Notes: generated from the letters alone by a model not told the origin. Positions 6,292 through 14,859 are shown, numbered from the stretch's first letter. The stretch: DNA of 64,000 nucleotides from SABY01 sp964593705 (GCA_964593705.1 CAZQIV010000022.1:1-64000); one strand, 5' to 3'. Program-made: numbers and translations.

Positions 6292-8222
6292 AAAGTAAAA
6301 TTGGCGTTTACATTTGCCAGTGTGGTTCCAATATTTCCGATTATGTAGATGTGGATAAGGTGAGCCAGATTGTAGAGCAGTTGGAGGGTGTGGAGCTTTC
6401 GAAAATAACCATGTTTGCGTGTGCCGATTCCACACAGCAAGAAATGGTAAGCGACATAAAGGAAAAAAAACTTGATGCTATGGTTGTGGCATCATGTTCA
6501 CCCAAACTGCACCTCGACACTTTCAGGAACGTAGCCATCAGGGCTGGTTTAAACCCATACAATTATGTGCAGGTTAACATACGCGAACAATGCTCGTGGG
6601 CACACTCTGATAAGCCGGCTGAAGCAACTGAAAAAGCAATTCGGCTAATCAAAAGCGGCATCGCCAGGGTTAAATATTCTCAGGCTTTAACAAAGATGAC
6701 CATTTCGGCAGTAAATGTAGTGGTAGTTGTAGGCGCCGGAATTGCCGGGATGCGTGCCGCCATCGAACTCGCTGATATGGGGTCGTACGTGTATTTGCTC
6801 GAAAGGGAATACTTTGTCGGTGGCCGCGCAGCACAATGGAACGAATTATTCACGACCAATGAAACCGGACGTGAAGTGATTACCAAACTCTACAACAAAA
6901 TCATGGGGTACGACAGGATCACTCTTTTTACCGGGGCTGAAATTATTTCGAGTAAAGGAAGTGTGGGTAATTTTGATATACAGGTAGAAATAAAAGCGAG
7001 GCATATCAAACCAAATTGCAAGCTTGATTGGGACAAATTTAAAAAAGCAGTTGATGTTTGTCCGGTTGAATTTGATGACCCGTTTAATTTTGGGCTCACA
7101 AAGCAAAAGGCGATTTACAAAAATTACCCAAGTGAGTTTCCGAAAATTCCTGCTATCGATACCGAGCATTGCACCAGATGCGGCAAATGCGTAGATATTT
7201 GTGACAAGATTGACCTGGATCAAAAAAATGAAATTGTAACTATTACGGCCGGCGCATATCTTTTAGCTACAGGCTTTGATCCTTATGAGCCTAAAAAAGG
7301 CGAATTTGGATACCATGAAATCGACAATGTGGTAACACTTCAACAACTTAAACGAATGATTGAGTTGAATGAAAATGAGTTGATATACCACGGGGAAAAA
7401 ATTAAAAACATCGCTTACATCTATTGTGTAGGAAGCCGTCAGTCGAAAGGAGAAAATAAATACTGCTCACGCTATTGTTGTAGTTCGGCCATTCACACAG
7501 CCATCCTGATTAAAGAAAAATATGCTGGAATAAATAACTTCCACTTTAACCGGGGCATCAGGACGTATGGTAAACAGGAGCTGCTTTTCAAACAAGCTTC
7601 AACCAATGGTGATATTTTCCTTCAGTCGTTTGAGGAGGATCCCCCTTCGATTGAAAAAGTAAATGGCACAACCAGGGTTAAAATTAACGATTTCCTAACC
7701 CAGGGAATGGAATTGGAAACTGAAGCCGACCTGGTGGTGCTGGTAACCGGAATGGTTCCACGTCAGAAGGACACTATCGGAAACATCCTGAAAGTACCCA
7801 TTGGGCGCGACAAGTTTTATAACGAAATCCATCCCAAACTTCGTCCCGTAGAAACAGTGATTGATGGGATACACATTGCAGGTGCATGCCAGGGACCGAA
7901 AAACATCACCGAATCGGTAAACTCAGCATTATCCGCCGCAGTCAAAGCCGACTCATTGGTAGGCAAGGAAAAAATTGAACTTGAGCCAACCATGGCTAAA
8001 ATTGATCCGGGTTTATGCGTATGGTGCGACAAATGCGCCGCGGCCTGTCCCTACGATGCAATTACTAAAAGTGATAAAAATGGTAAGGCTATAGCAGATG
8101 TTAACAGCGCAAACTGCAAAGGATGCGGAATGTGTCTGCCGGTTTGCCCGGAAAATGCAATACAACTTATTGGCTATACCGATGTCGAAATGGAAAGTAT
8201 GATCGAAGCATTGGTATCGTAA
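6288..8222 (+). CDS. QmoB/HdrA-like FAD and multi-iron-sulfur subunit
   Basis: A 644-residue HdrA-type protein. The N-terminal domain reads IGVYICQCGSNI and later CSPKLH and NIREQCSWAH; the FAD motif is VVGAGIAGM (148-156); an internal ferredoxin site is C295/298/301/305 (last Cys followed by Asp, not Pro); and a C-terminal two-cluster ferredoxin has C577/580/583/587 and C610/613/616/620. The other internal site of HdrA is reduced to C244 and C258. QmoB of sulfate reducers ends in an MvhD domain, which is missing here and is replaced by the separate gene at 4551. Likely partner of the preceding flavoprotein and the QmoC-like membrane subunit. Confidence 0.85.
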   Translation: MKSKIGVYICQCGSNISDYVDVDKVSQIVEQLEGVELSKITMFACADSTQQEMVSDIKEKKLDAMVVASCSPKLHLDTFRNVAIRAGLNPYNYVQVNIREQCSWAHSDKPAEATEKAIRLIKSGIARVKYSQALTKMTISAVNVVVVVGAGIAGMRAAIELADMGSYVYLLEREYFVGGRAAQWNELFTTNETGREVITKLYNKIMGYDRITLFTGAEIISSKGSVGNFDIQVEIKARHIKPNCKLDWDKFKKAVDVCPVEFDDPFNFGLTKQKAIYKNYPSEFPKIPAIDTEHCTRCGKCVDICDKIDLDQKNEIVTITAGAYLLATGFDPYEPKKGEFGYHEIDNVVTLQQLKRMIELNENELIYHGEKIKNIAYIYCVGSRQSKGENKYCSRYCCSSAIHTAILIKEKYAGINNFHFNRGIRTYGKQELLFKQASTNGDIFLQSFEEDPPSIEKVNGTTRVKINDFLTQGMELETEADLVVLVTGMVPRQKDTIGNILKVPIGRDKFYNEIHPKLRPVETVIDGIHIAGACQGPKNITESVNSALSAAVKADSLVGKEKIELEPTMAKIDPGLCVWCDKCAAACPYDAITKSDKNGKAIADVNSANCKGCGMCLPVCPENAIQLIGYTDVEMESMIEALVS

Positions 8223-8260
8223 TCGGTTGTTTTAACTGAAACAGCATATCGAAAGGAAAA

Positions 8261-8533
8261 ATGGAAAAGACAATAGATATTATCAAAGAAAAAAGGACAG
8301 TTCCCGAAGCGCTTAAAAGCAGGGTTAAAGAGGTAAACAAAATTAAGAGAGCGATAAAAAACGCACTGAAGGAGGAGCCTAAAACCATACCGCAGATTGC
8401 TCAGGAAACAGAACTTCCCCAGGACATAATTACTTATTACCTGATGACAATGAGGAAATTTGGAGAGCTTGAAACTGATGAGATTGATGATATGGATGAA
8501 TACTTTACGTATAAATTAACCACTAAGAAATAA
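8261..8533 (+). CDS. Small winged-helix-like protein inside the Qmo-like operon
   Basis: A 90-residue charged protein with a helix-turn-helix-like stretch, TIPQIAQETELPQDIITYYL (about 45-64), and a short wing-like strand pair after it; the acidic DEIDDMDEYF follows. It lies 38 bp after the QmoB-like gene and 5 bp before the QmoC-like gene, so it is co-transcribed with them. It may be a small transcription factor or a winged-helix subunit or assembly factor of the complex. I do not recognise a named family. Confidence 0.7.
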   Translation: MEKTIDIIKEKRTVPEALKSRVKEVNKIKRAIKNALKEEPKTIPQIAQETELPQDIITYYLMTMRKFGELETDEIDDMDEYFTYKLTTKK

Positions 8534-8538
8534 GCATA

Positions 8539-9690
8539 ATGTCGAAAATTAATCCGGGCTTTGCAAATGAACTTAAGGAATTCGGGGCACTAGATTTCAA
8601 TGCCTGTTACAACTGCGGCAATTGCACGGCAGTTTGTTCCCTGTCGGATAGCGACAATTCCTTTCCCAGAAAAATGATACGCTACAGTGTTTTGGGTTTG
8701 GAAGATGAAATACAGGCCTCTGTAGATCCATGGCTGTGCTATTACTGTGGCGAGTGTAGCGAATCCTGCCCGAAAGGTGCTAATCCGGGAGAATTGATGA
8801 TGTCGCTGCGAAGATACCTGACCTCAAAATACGACTGGACCGGTTTGGCAGGAAAATTATATACTTCAAAAGTTTGGGAGTTTGGTACTATTATAGTTTT
8901 AGCAGCTGTGATCCTGCTACTGTTCGTAGTTTATCATGGCCCGATGACAACAGAATTAACATCCGAAGGCGGAGTAAAACTCAACACTTTTGCGCCCTGG
9001 AAACAGGTTGAAATAGGCGATTGGATCATGGCGGGTTTACTATCCTTTTTCCTGGTTACAAACATTTTTAATATGTACTTAAAAATGATCTGGAAGGATA
9101 AAACACTAAAAATTCCAATAAAGATCTACTTCAAAGAATTCTGGAAAATAATCCTGCATTTTTTCACCCAATGGCAATTCTCGAAATGCGACAGCCTTGA
9201 AACTAAAAAATCATTTAATATAAGTACCTACTGGGTAATCCACTTTTTGTTGATGACGAGTTATGTACTGATGTTTACATTGATCGTGGTTTTCCTGGGT
9301 TGGTTTCAAACAGACAACATCTACGCCTGGTGGCATCCTCAAAGACTTTTGGGTTACTATGCAACCATTGGACTAACCTTGGGTGTTGTTTACTTTTTTT
9401 ATGAACGATTAAAGAAAAACAACGAAAAAAGCAAACACTCCCACATCACCGACTGGACATTTTTAGTGCTTCTTTTTCTTACTACCATCTCAGGAATCCT
9501 GGTTCATATTTTTAGGATTTATGGGATGCCATACGAAACTTACTACATGTATGTTTTCCACATCATGGTGCTTTTCCCAATGCTGATGATTGAGGTACCT
9601 TTCTCCAAATGGTCACATCTGGCGTACAGGCCGTTTGCAATTTATTTTAATACGGTAGCAAATGCTGCCAGGAAAATAGCCTTAAAATGA
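8539..9690 (+). CDS. QmoC-like membrane subunit (HdrC plus HdrE-type cytochrome b fusion)
   Basis: A 383-residue protein. The N-terminal HdrC-like domain has two [4Fe-4S] motifs, C23/26/29/33 and C67/70/73/77 (the last followed by Pro). After residue 110 come about six membrane segments with several His residues (for example VIHFLL, HIFRI, HIMVLF) suitable as heme b ligands, as in HdrE and NarI-like domains. This HdrC-HdrE fusion is the architecture of QmoC, which exchanges electrons with menaquinone. No CCG-domain HdrB or DsrK subunit is found nearby, supporting the Qmo-like rather than heterodisulfide reductase assignment. Confidence 0.87.
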   Translation: MSKINPGFANELKEFGALDFNACYNCGNCTAVCSLSDSDNSFPRKMIRYSVLGLEDEIQASVDPWLCYYCGECSESCPKGANPGELMMSLRRYLTSKYDWTGLAGKLYTSKVWEFGTIIVLAAVILLLFVVYHGPMTTELTSEGGVKLNTFAPWKQVEIGDWIMAGLLSFFLVTNIFNMYLKMIWKDKTLKIPIKIYFKEFWKIILHFFTQWQFSKCDSLETKKSFNISTYWVIHFLLMTSYVLMFTLIVVFLGWFQTDNIYAWWHPQRLLGYYATIGLTLGVVYFFYERLKKNNEKSKHSHITDWTFLVLLFLTTISGILVHIFRIYGMPYETYYMYVFHIMVLFPMLMIEVPFSKWSHLAYRPFAIYFNTVANAARKIALK

Positions 9691-9739
9691 AAAATATAAA
9701 TATCCAAACATTTTGTTCGATGACTTAACGAAACATAAA

Positions 9740-10135
9740 ATGAAAAGCAATAAAAGCAGCTACGCACTTTTAACAACATTGATGTTTCCGTATGAAAGGA
9801 TTTTTATATGTGGAACCATGATGGAAGCCGGAATTAAAACCTGGTCGGAAGAGTGTATTTGTGATGCTGAAAATCCATTTTTCGAAGGTCGCAGTCCTTT
9901 GATTAACATTTATGTAAACAGCCAGAATTTTGCAATGGCATCCAGAATTTTAGGAAAGACAAAATGCTATAAACGTTTCAGGGTTGACACATACTGCGAC
10001 CCGGAGATAAAAGATCAGGTCATCGCTCCCCGCAACACAGACAGGAAGATTTGCAGATATTGTTTTTTTACATGGCTCGTTTTGTTTGGTTCGGTAGTAG
10101 CCAGCATTCTTAGGTCGGTACACTTTTCGATTTAG
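9740..10135 (+). CDS. Hypothetical protein with DUF2007-like domain and C-terminal membrane helix
   Basis: About 131 residues from ATG at 9740; an in-frame TTG at 9713 would add nine residues. The stretch MMEAGIKTWSEE ... PLINIYVNSQNFAMASRIL resembles the DUF2007 pattern (an elevated-sequence domain of unknown function). A CRYC precedes a single C-terminal hydrophobic helix (WLVLFGSVVASIL). It is the last gene before the repeats at 10145 and 10318 and is probably the 3' end of the sulfur operon. Its role is unknown. Confidence 0.6.
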   Translation: MKSNKSSYALLTTLMFPYERIFICGTMMEAGIKTWSEECICDAENPFFEGRSPLINIYVNSQNFAMASRILGKTKCYKRFRVDTYCDPEIKDQVIAPRNTDRKICRYCFFTWLVLFGSVVASILRSVHFSI

Positions 10136-10144
10136 TGTCAAAAC

Positions 10145-10224
10145 CTAACTTGGACAAGCCAAAACCAAACAAGGTAATCATGTAAAACTTATGGTGTATT
10201 CCTGTTTTGGTTTGTCCAAGTTAG
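10145..10224. repeat. Long inverted repeat after the sulfur operon
   Basis: Arms CTAACTTGGACAAGCCAAAAC (10145-10165) and its complement (10204-10224) form a 21-bp stem with one G-T pair and a 38-nt loop. The position right after the stop codon of the last operon gene suggests a terminator or mRNA-stabilising hairpin, though no T-tract follows. Together with the next elements it fills the 456-bp gap up to 10592. Confidence 0.8.
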
Positions 10225-10317
10225 TCGGCAAAATTTATAAATGCATATTTTGCAATTAAGAGCTTTATTATTACTCTTCATTTCATAATAACGACAATGC
10301 ATTTTAAATTTTGCTTG

Positions 10318-10374
10318 GGTATCTTATCTCTAATATTCTGCCAAAAAATGGCAGAATATTAGAGATAAGGTACT
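10318..10374. repeat. Long hairpin, copy B (core 10327-10365, reverse complement of copy A)
   Basis: The same 17-nt arms as at 4-42, with an AAAAA loop in place of TTTTT. The stem extends outward to about 26 pairs. The first flanking pair is A-T here (10326/10366) and T-A in copy A (3/43), a compensatory change that keeps the stem. Both copies are followed by AAGGTACTA. Copies A and B bracket the sulfur locus. Confidence 0.9.
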
Positions 10375-10532
10375 AATCCTGACCAAGAAAACACTTAATT
10401 CGATAACCTTGGGTTGTAAACCCTTCCCTTCAGTCGAGGGTTATAAGCCCGGCCTGGGTTCACAGCCCCTCCCAAAGATAGGGATGCCAATGTCAGAGGC
10501 ACGAAGGGGATGGCTCCCCCGAGATATTTGCA

Positions 10533-10565
10533 AGTCAGGGTGTGACTTTAAGTCACGCCCTGACT
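10533..10565. repeat. 33-bp hairpin repeat, copy 1
   Basis: A palindrome with left arm AGTCAGGGTGTGACTT and a matching right arm ending CGCCCTGACT. Related copies lie at 11180-11212 and 13957-13989. It sits within a wider REP-like stretch (about 10430-10590) that contains TGGGTTCACAGCC, related to the repeats around 14.1-15.2 kb. Confidence 0.75.
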
Positions 10566-10591
10566 AACACCAGATTCACACCCTGACTTTT

Positions 10592-10951
10592 TTAAACCTC
10601 CTCCTGCTCTTGGTAAAACTTATCTCTCAATCTGAAAGTTAAGTCGTTTATTAAGTCGGGGTCGGGTTTTTCGGGGAGTGATGATTTTTCAAAAGCTTTT
10701 TCCATTTCATGTTTTTTGGAATCTGCCATTTTAAGCAATTCCATAAATCGGCCGAACTCATAAAAAACAATGTCGTTGGTTTCGTTATTTACCTGGGGCA
10801 TATAGTCCAGACCATAGTAGCATTTTTTGGGCAATAGAAAAACCCCTTTAATATCCGTGTCCGAACCTGGAGTTTCCAATCCATAAGCCCGGCTGCCACT
10901 TATACATTCAAGAATGATTAATCCTTTATCTCTTATCTCGTCTATGGTCAT
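10592..10951 (-). pseudogene. Nucleotidyltransferase-superfamily remnant with internal deletion
   Basis: A 119-residue open frame. The first ~60 residues carry the polymerase-beta-type nucleotidyltransferase signature GSRAYGLETPGSDTDIKG with its two Asp. The last ~45 residues (HEMEKAFEKSSLPEKPDPD) look like the C-terminal end of the same family, whose members are usually well over 200 residues, so the centre appears to be deleted in frame. It starts by an ATGA overlap with a short upstream reading frame. It is probably not active. Confidence 0.6.
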
Positions 10952-11028
10952 GACTTTGTAAGTGTTTTTCTGAAAAATGAATTTAAATCTTCAATCTGTG
11001 CTAAATACTTTTTAATTTTTTCTTTCAT
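10948..11028 (-). pseudogene. 26-codon remnant upstream of the nucleotidyltransferase fragment
   Basis: A short frame beginning MKEKIKKYLAQIED and ending LTKS, whose TGA overlaps the next start codon. The start resembles the N terminus of a paired nucleotidyltransferase gene, suggesting that the first gene of a two-gene set was almost completely deleted. It could alternatively be a chance leader peptide. Confidence 0.35.
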
Positions 11029-11179
11029 GGGATTTGAATAGATGTTTTTTTCTTTCATTTTTTCTTCAATAAACAAAGATAAGCCTTATTTAAGATTTCG
11101 AAGGATTTCTGATTGCACACCAAGTAAAAGGGTTTACGGTTCTGAGACACGAAGGGATGGACTTCCTGAGATAGTTGCA

Positions 11180-11212
11180 AGTCAGGGTTTGACTTAAAGT
11201 CAAACCCTGACT
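11180..11212. repeat. 33-bp hairpin repeat, copy 2
   Basis: AGTCAGGGTTTGACTT pairs with a perfect complement ending CAAACCCTGACT. Relative to copy 1 the base pairs at the fifth stem block changed together (GTG/CAC-type to TTT/AAA-type), so the stem rather than the sequence is conserved. The rest of the gap from 11029 to 11254 is AT-rich with no gene. Confidence 0.75.
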
Positions 11213-11254
11213 ATCATAAGGTACAAAGGAATCTCAACCCTGAAATTTAAAATC

Positions 11255-11402
11255 ACAATCTGCGATTTCAAGTTTTTCAATGTGTTCCAAAATTCCCCCG
11301 ATTCGTTGATGAAATTTCCCGATCTGTTGATTTTCTTTTTTAGTCGATACATTAATTGCCACTTTTGATGAACATTTAAAAAGACTCAAATACATTTATA
11401 AC
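11255..11402 (+). promoter_or_regulatory. Duplicated upstream region of the first CotH gene
   Basis: The 148 bp before the start codon are strongly similar to 15195-15341 before the second CotH gene, including TTTCAAGTTTTTCAATGTG, TCTGTTGATTTTCTTTTTT and GACTCAAATACATTTA next to the ATG. Conservation up to the start codon shows that the control region was duplicated together with the gene, and a promoter is expected inside it. No exact TAnnTTTG with proper spacing was found. Confidence 0.55.
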
Positions 11403-13922
11403 ATGAAAACACGAAACTTTTTTTTGATTTTAATCTTTGGCATTACGAGCACAGTATTTGGCCAAGGTTTTTATGACATCAACACCATCAACACCATCAA
11501 AATCACTTTCGAAGAATCCAATTGGGATTACCTGCTCGACCAGCTTGTGTCAGCAGGAAATAAAGACCGCCTGATGGGTTCTGTTGCCATCAACGGGCAG
11601 GTTTTCGACAGCGTGGGCGTACGTTACAAAGGAAACAGTTCCTATCGGGCCAATCAAATAAAAAATCCATTGAATATCAAACTTGATTACATTATTGATG
11701 ATCAGGAGATAGAAGGCTATGGAACCCTGAAACTGGCCAATGTATATAAAGATCCCAGCTTTGTTCGCGAAGCGTTAAGTTACGAAATTGCCCGGAAATA
11801 CATGCCAGCCAGCCAGGCCAATTACACCAATGTATATGTAAACGGAACCCACCTCGGGCTTTATACCAGTGTTCAGGATGTGGATAAATTTTTTATGCGT
11901 ACGCATTTTGGTGGCGATGAAACCGTAAGAGTTAAAGGTGAAATTGAAAGTAACGCCATGCCCGGGCAAATGGGTGGTGTTTGGGAATATTATGGTACCG
12001 ACACAACAGATTATTACGATTACTACGCAATGGAGTCGGATCATGGATGTGCAAAACTGGTAGAATTTATCGACACACTCAATAACCACAACACCTATGT
12101 TGATCAGGTGTTGAACATCGACAGGCACTTATGGTTTTTAGCTTTCCAAAATCTTTTGGTAAACCTCGATAGTCCCATCAACAACCCGCAAAACTATTAC
12201 CTTTTTGAAGATGGCACCGGCAGGTTTAATCCCATTCCCTGGGATTTGAACGAAAGTTTTGGGGTGTTCACTACTTTGCAAAGTGGTGGAAATCTCAACC
12301 CCTATCAATTGCAACACCTTAGCCATGTTGTAAATCTCACCAATAGTGAATATCCTGTTATTCGCAAAATTTTGAGTGATGATACCTATCGCCTTATGTA
12401 TGTTGCACATATAAAAACCATGCTCGAAGACAATATTTCTAATGGATAGTACGAAACCCGCGCCCTGGAAATTCAGGATATCATCGATTCGGATGTGCAA
12501 AACGACCCCAATAAATTTTATAGCTATTCTAATTTTATCAGCAATATACATAGTAGCACCGGTGGTGGAGGTTGGCCACCATCTCCTGGCATAATTGGCA
12601 TAACGCAGTTGATGGATACCCGCGCCAGTTGGCTATCCGGTTTGTCCGAATTCCAGGCGCAAGCCCCGGAAATTACAAATATAAGTTACAGCCCGGAAGT
12701 TGTAAGCCCCAACACCGAGCTTTGGTTTTCTTCAACAGTAAGTTCTGCAAACCAGGTTTATTTGGCTTATCGCCAGAGTTCTACGGCTGCCTTTCAAAAA
12801 GTTGAGATGCTCGATGATGGCAACCACAACGATGGGAATGCCGGCGATGGCGTTTATGGTGCATCCATTGTGGCAGGAAGTTCTGATATTCAATATTATA
12901 TTTATGCCGAAAATAACAGTGCAGCAGCTTTCTCTCCACCCAATGCCGAATATGAATTTTATTCGATAGAAATCAACAGCACTTTGGTTATCAACGAATT
13001 TATGGCCGATAATGAAAGTGCAGTAGCCGACCAGGATGGTGAGTACGACGACTGGGTGGAAATATTTAATACCGGAGCATCGGCATTGGCGATTGGTGGA
13101 TACTATTTGAGCGATGATGCTTCGGAACCAGAACAATGGACATTTCCTGATACCACCATTGCTGCCGGGGGCTACCTGGTGGTTTGGGCCGATAACGATG
13201 AAGAACAAGAAGGTCTGCATGCCAATTTTAAACTTTCCAAATCGGGCGAAAGCATCATCATGTCCAACCCTGCCTTGAGCATTGTGGATGAATATTCCTT
13301 CGTCGAGCAAATTACAGATAGTACCACAGGACGGTTTCCAAACGGTACCGGCGATTTTGTAATAATGCCCCCAACTTTTGGGGCAGAAAATCAAAGTTTA
13401 ATAAATGCATATCAAACCATCACCATGCCAGATGGCTGGAGTGGAATTTCATCCTGCCTTGAGCCTCTCGATGGCATGGTTGAAAATATGTTTGATGTGT
13501 TGACCAACGAAGACGACCTGATAATTTTGCAGAATTTTTTCGAGGTATATTGGCCTGCTGCTAATTTGAACACCATCGACCAAAATGGTGGCTGGGATTC
13601 AAAGAGTGGATATATGCTTAAAGTAGATGGAGATCAGCAAATCGTTATCGAAGGAACATATATTGCCGACAAAACGCTGACTTTTGATGAAGCCGGGTGG
13701 TATCTGATTCCGGTATTAAGTAATTGTAATGTGTCGGTAAACGAATTATTCGAAGATGTTGTGGATGATCTTGCTATTATTAAAGAAGTGGCCGGTATAG
13801 GTATTTATTGGCCTGGAGTAGTGCAAACGCTGTATTCTCTGGAACCCGGAAAATCGTACCTCGTAAAATTTGATGGCCCGGTGTCAGTTACTTTTCCCGA
13901 ATGTACAGATGATACAAAATAG
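11403..13922 (+). pseudogene. CotH-kinase and lamin-tail-domain secreted protein, broken by an in-frame TAG
   Basis: One reading frame of 839 codons interrupted by TAG at 12447-12449. The intact paralogue at 15342 reads NGWYEER where this reads NG-stop-YETR, so TGG became TAG. Domains: signal peptide (to about 20), CotH kinase-like domain (VRYKGNSSY, FNPIPWDLNESFG), an extracellular linker domain, and a lamin-tail domain (VINEFMADNE ... DQDGEYDDWVE). The 3' part continues to an unrelated C-terminal domain ending TFPECTDDTK and lacks the sorting domain of the paralogue. The downstream frame stays open for over 480 codons, so the stop is recent, a strain variant or a sequencing error. Confidence 0.8.
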
Positions 13923-13956
13923 TCGGTAAAAATAGGAATCCCCAGAGAAAATTGTA

Positions 13957-13989
13957 AGTCAGGGCGTGACTTTAAGCCACACCCTGACT
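13957..13989. repeat. 33-bp hairpin repeat, copy 3
   Basis: AGTCAGGGCGTGACTT with a nearly complementary right arm ending CACCCTGACT, 35 bp after the CotH pseudogene stop. Same family as 10533-10565 and 11180-11212. Confidence 0.72.
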
Positions 13990-14077
13990 GTGTTAAAGTT
14001 AAATGTTAGGTTTAATGGTAGGATCGGGAAATCGGTTTTGCCTTTTTTTTGGTTTATCCAGGCTTGCTATCCCCGCT

Positions 14078-14119
14078 TTGGGTTCGCAGCCCCGAGGTAC
14101 GAGGGGATCGCAACCCTGA
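14078..14119. repeat. REP-like element upstream of the RAYT gene
   Basis: TTGGGTTCGCAGCCCCGAGG continuing to GGGGATCGCAACCCTGA. The shared core GGGTTCGCAGCC and GGATCGCAACCCT recurs at 14782-14859, 14962-15060 and, inverted, at 14962-15000 and 15104-15140. Short palindromic repeats clustered at a Y1-type transposase gene fit REP elements mobilised by RAYT. Confidence 0.75.
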
Positions 14120-14176
14120 ATGTTTGAAAAGTGCATGTGCATTTTTTTTTATTTTTATACGCTAAATCTTGAAAAG

Positions 14177-14758
14177 ATGCCATCAAAGAAAATTTTAACA
14201 CCAGTTGAATCCGGGTTTACCTACCATATTTACAATCGTGGGAATAATTACCAGGATGTGTTTTTTAATGATGAAGACTATCTATTATTTTTGAATAAAT
14301 TCAAATTCTATCTTGGAAATTATTGTTCTCTTTTTGCTTTTGCTTTATTGCCAAATCATTTTCACTTTCTTTTACGATCAAACGAAAATAATGCTGTGTC
14401 ACAATTTAGTCAGCAATACCTGAAATTCATACTCAGTTATACCAATAAAATCAATTATCGAATGAAAAGAAACGGCAGTTTGTTTTTAGCCCGATTCAGG
14501 AGGATTAAAATTGAAGACGAGGATTACCTGAAAAGATTGCTTTATTATATCCACCATAATCCAGTTAAACATGGAATTACTGAAAACTTTAAAACCTATA
14601 AATTTAATTCATATCAGATTTTCTTGTCCGATAAACCAACCGGTCTTGCCAGAAACGAGGCTATCTCCTGGTTCGGTGATTTAAAGGATTTTGCTGAATA
14701 TCACGATTATTTTCATGAAGAAGATATTATCAGAAAACTGACTTTTGAGGATGATTAG
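14177..14758 (+). CDS. REP-associated tyrosine transposase (RAYT, IS200-like Y1 family)
   Basis: A 193-residue protein of the Y1 transposase superfamily. It shows the metal-binding HxH motif in LPNHFHFLL (about residue 61) and the catalytic Tyr helix RLLYYIHHNPVKHG (about 127-140), as well as the RAYT-type N-terminal FTYHIYNRGN. These single-domain enzymes nick at imperfect palindromes and are thought to spread REP elements. The start at 14177 gives the normal length; the longer in-frame start at 14120 adds a nonhomologous segment. It has REP-like copies directly before (14078) and after (14782). Confidence 0.9.
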   Translation: MPSKKILTPVESGFTYHIYNRGNNYQDVFFNDEDYLLFLNKFKFYLGNYCSLFAFALLPNHFHFLLRSNENNAVSQFSQQYLKFILSYTNKINYRMKRNGSLFLARFRRIKIEDEDYLKRLLYYIHHNPVKHGITENFKTYKFNSYQIFLSDKPTGLARNEAISWFGDLKDFAEYHDYFHEEDIIRKLTFEDD

Positions 14759-14781
14759 GTATGAATATTTATTTATAAATT

Positions 14782-14859
14782 CAGGGTTGCAGCCTCATGG
14801 GTTCGCAGCCCCTCCCGAAGGGATTCCTATGGAGGAGGCACGAGGGGATCGCAACCCTA
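14782..14859. repeat. REP-like element downstream of the RAYT gene
   Basis: Starts CAGGGTTGCAGCCTCATGGG and ends GGGGATCGCAACCCT, 24 bp after the RAYT stop. The two ends are inverted with respect to each other (AGGGTTGC and GCAACCCT). The region 14860-14961 between this and the next element carries no gene. Confidence 0.75.

Noticed and set aside
4999..9690. Classical heterodisulfide reductase or sHdr sulfur-oxidation complex
   Set aside because: No HdrB CCG-domain subunit, lipoate-binding protein or DsrC is seen; the HdrC-HdrE fusion and two HdrA-like proteins fit a Qmo-like complex better.
12732..13394. 220-codon minus-strand frame within the CotH pseudogene
   Set aside because: Composition rich in Ile, Cys and Gly as expected for an antisense frame; the plus strand encodes a recognisable lamin-tail domain.
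10533..13989. CRISPR array from the repeated 33-bp hairpins
   Set aside because: Only three copies, spaced by hundreds to thousands of bases, with no regular spacers or cas genes.
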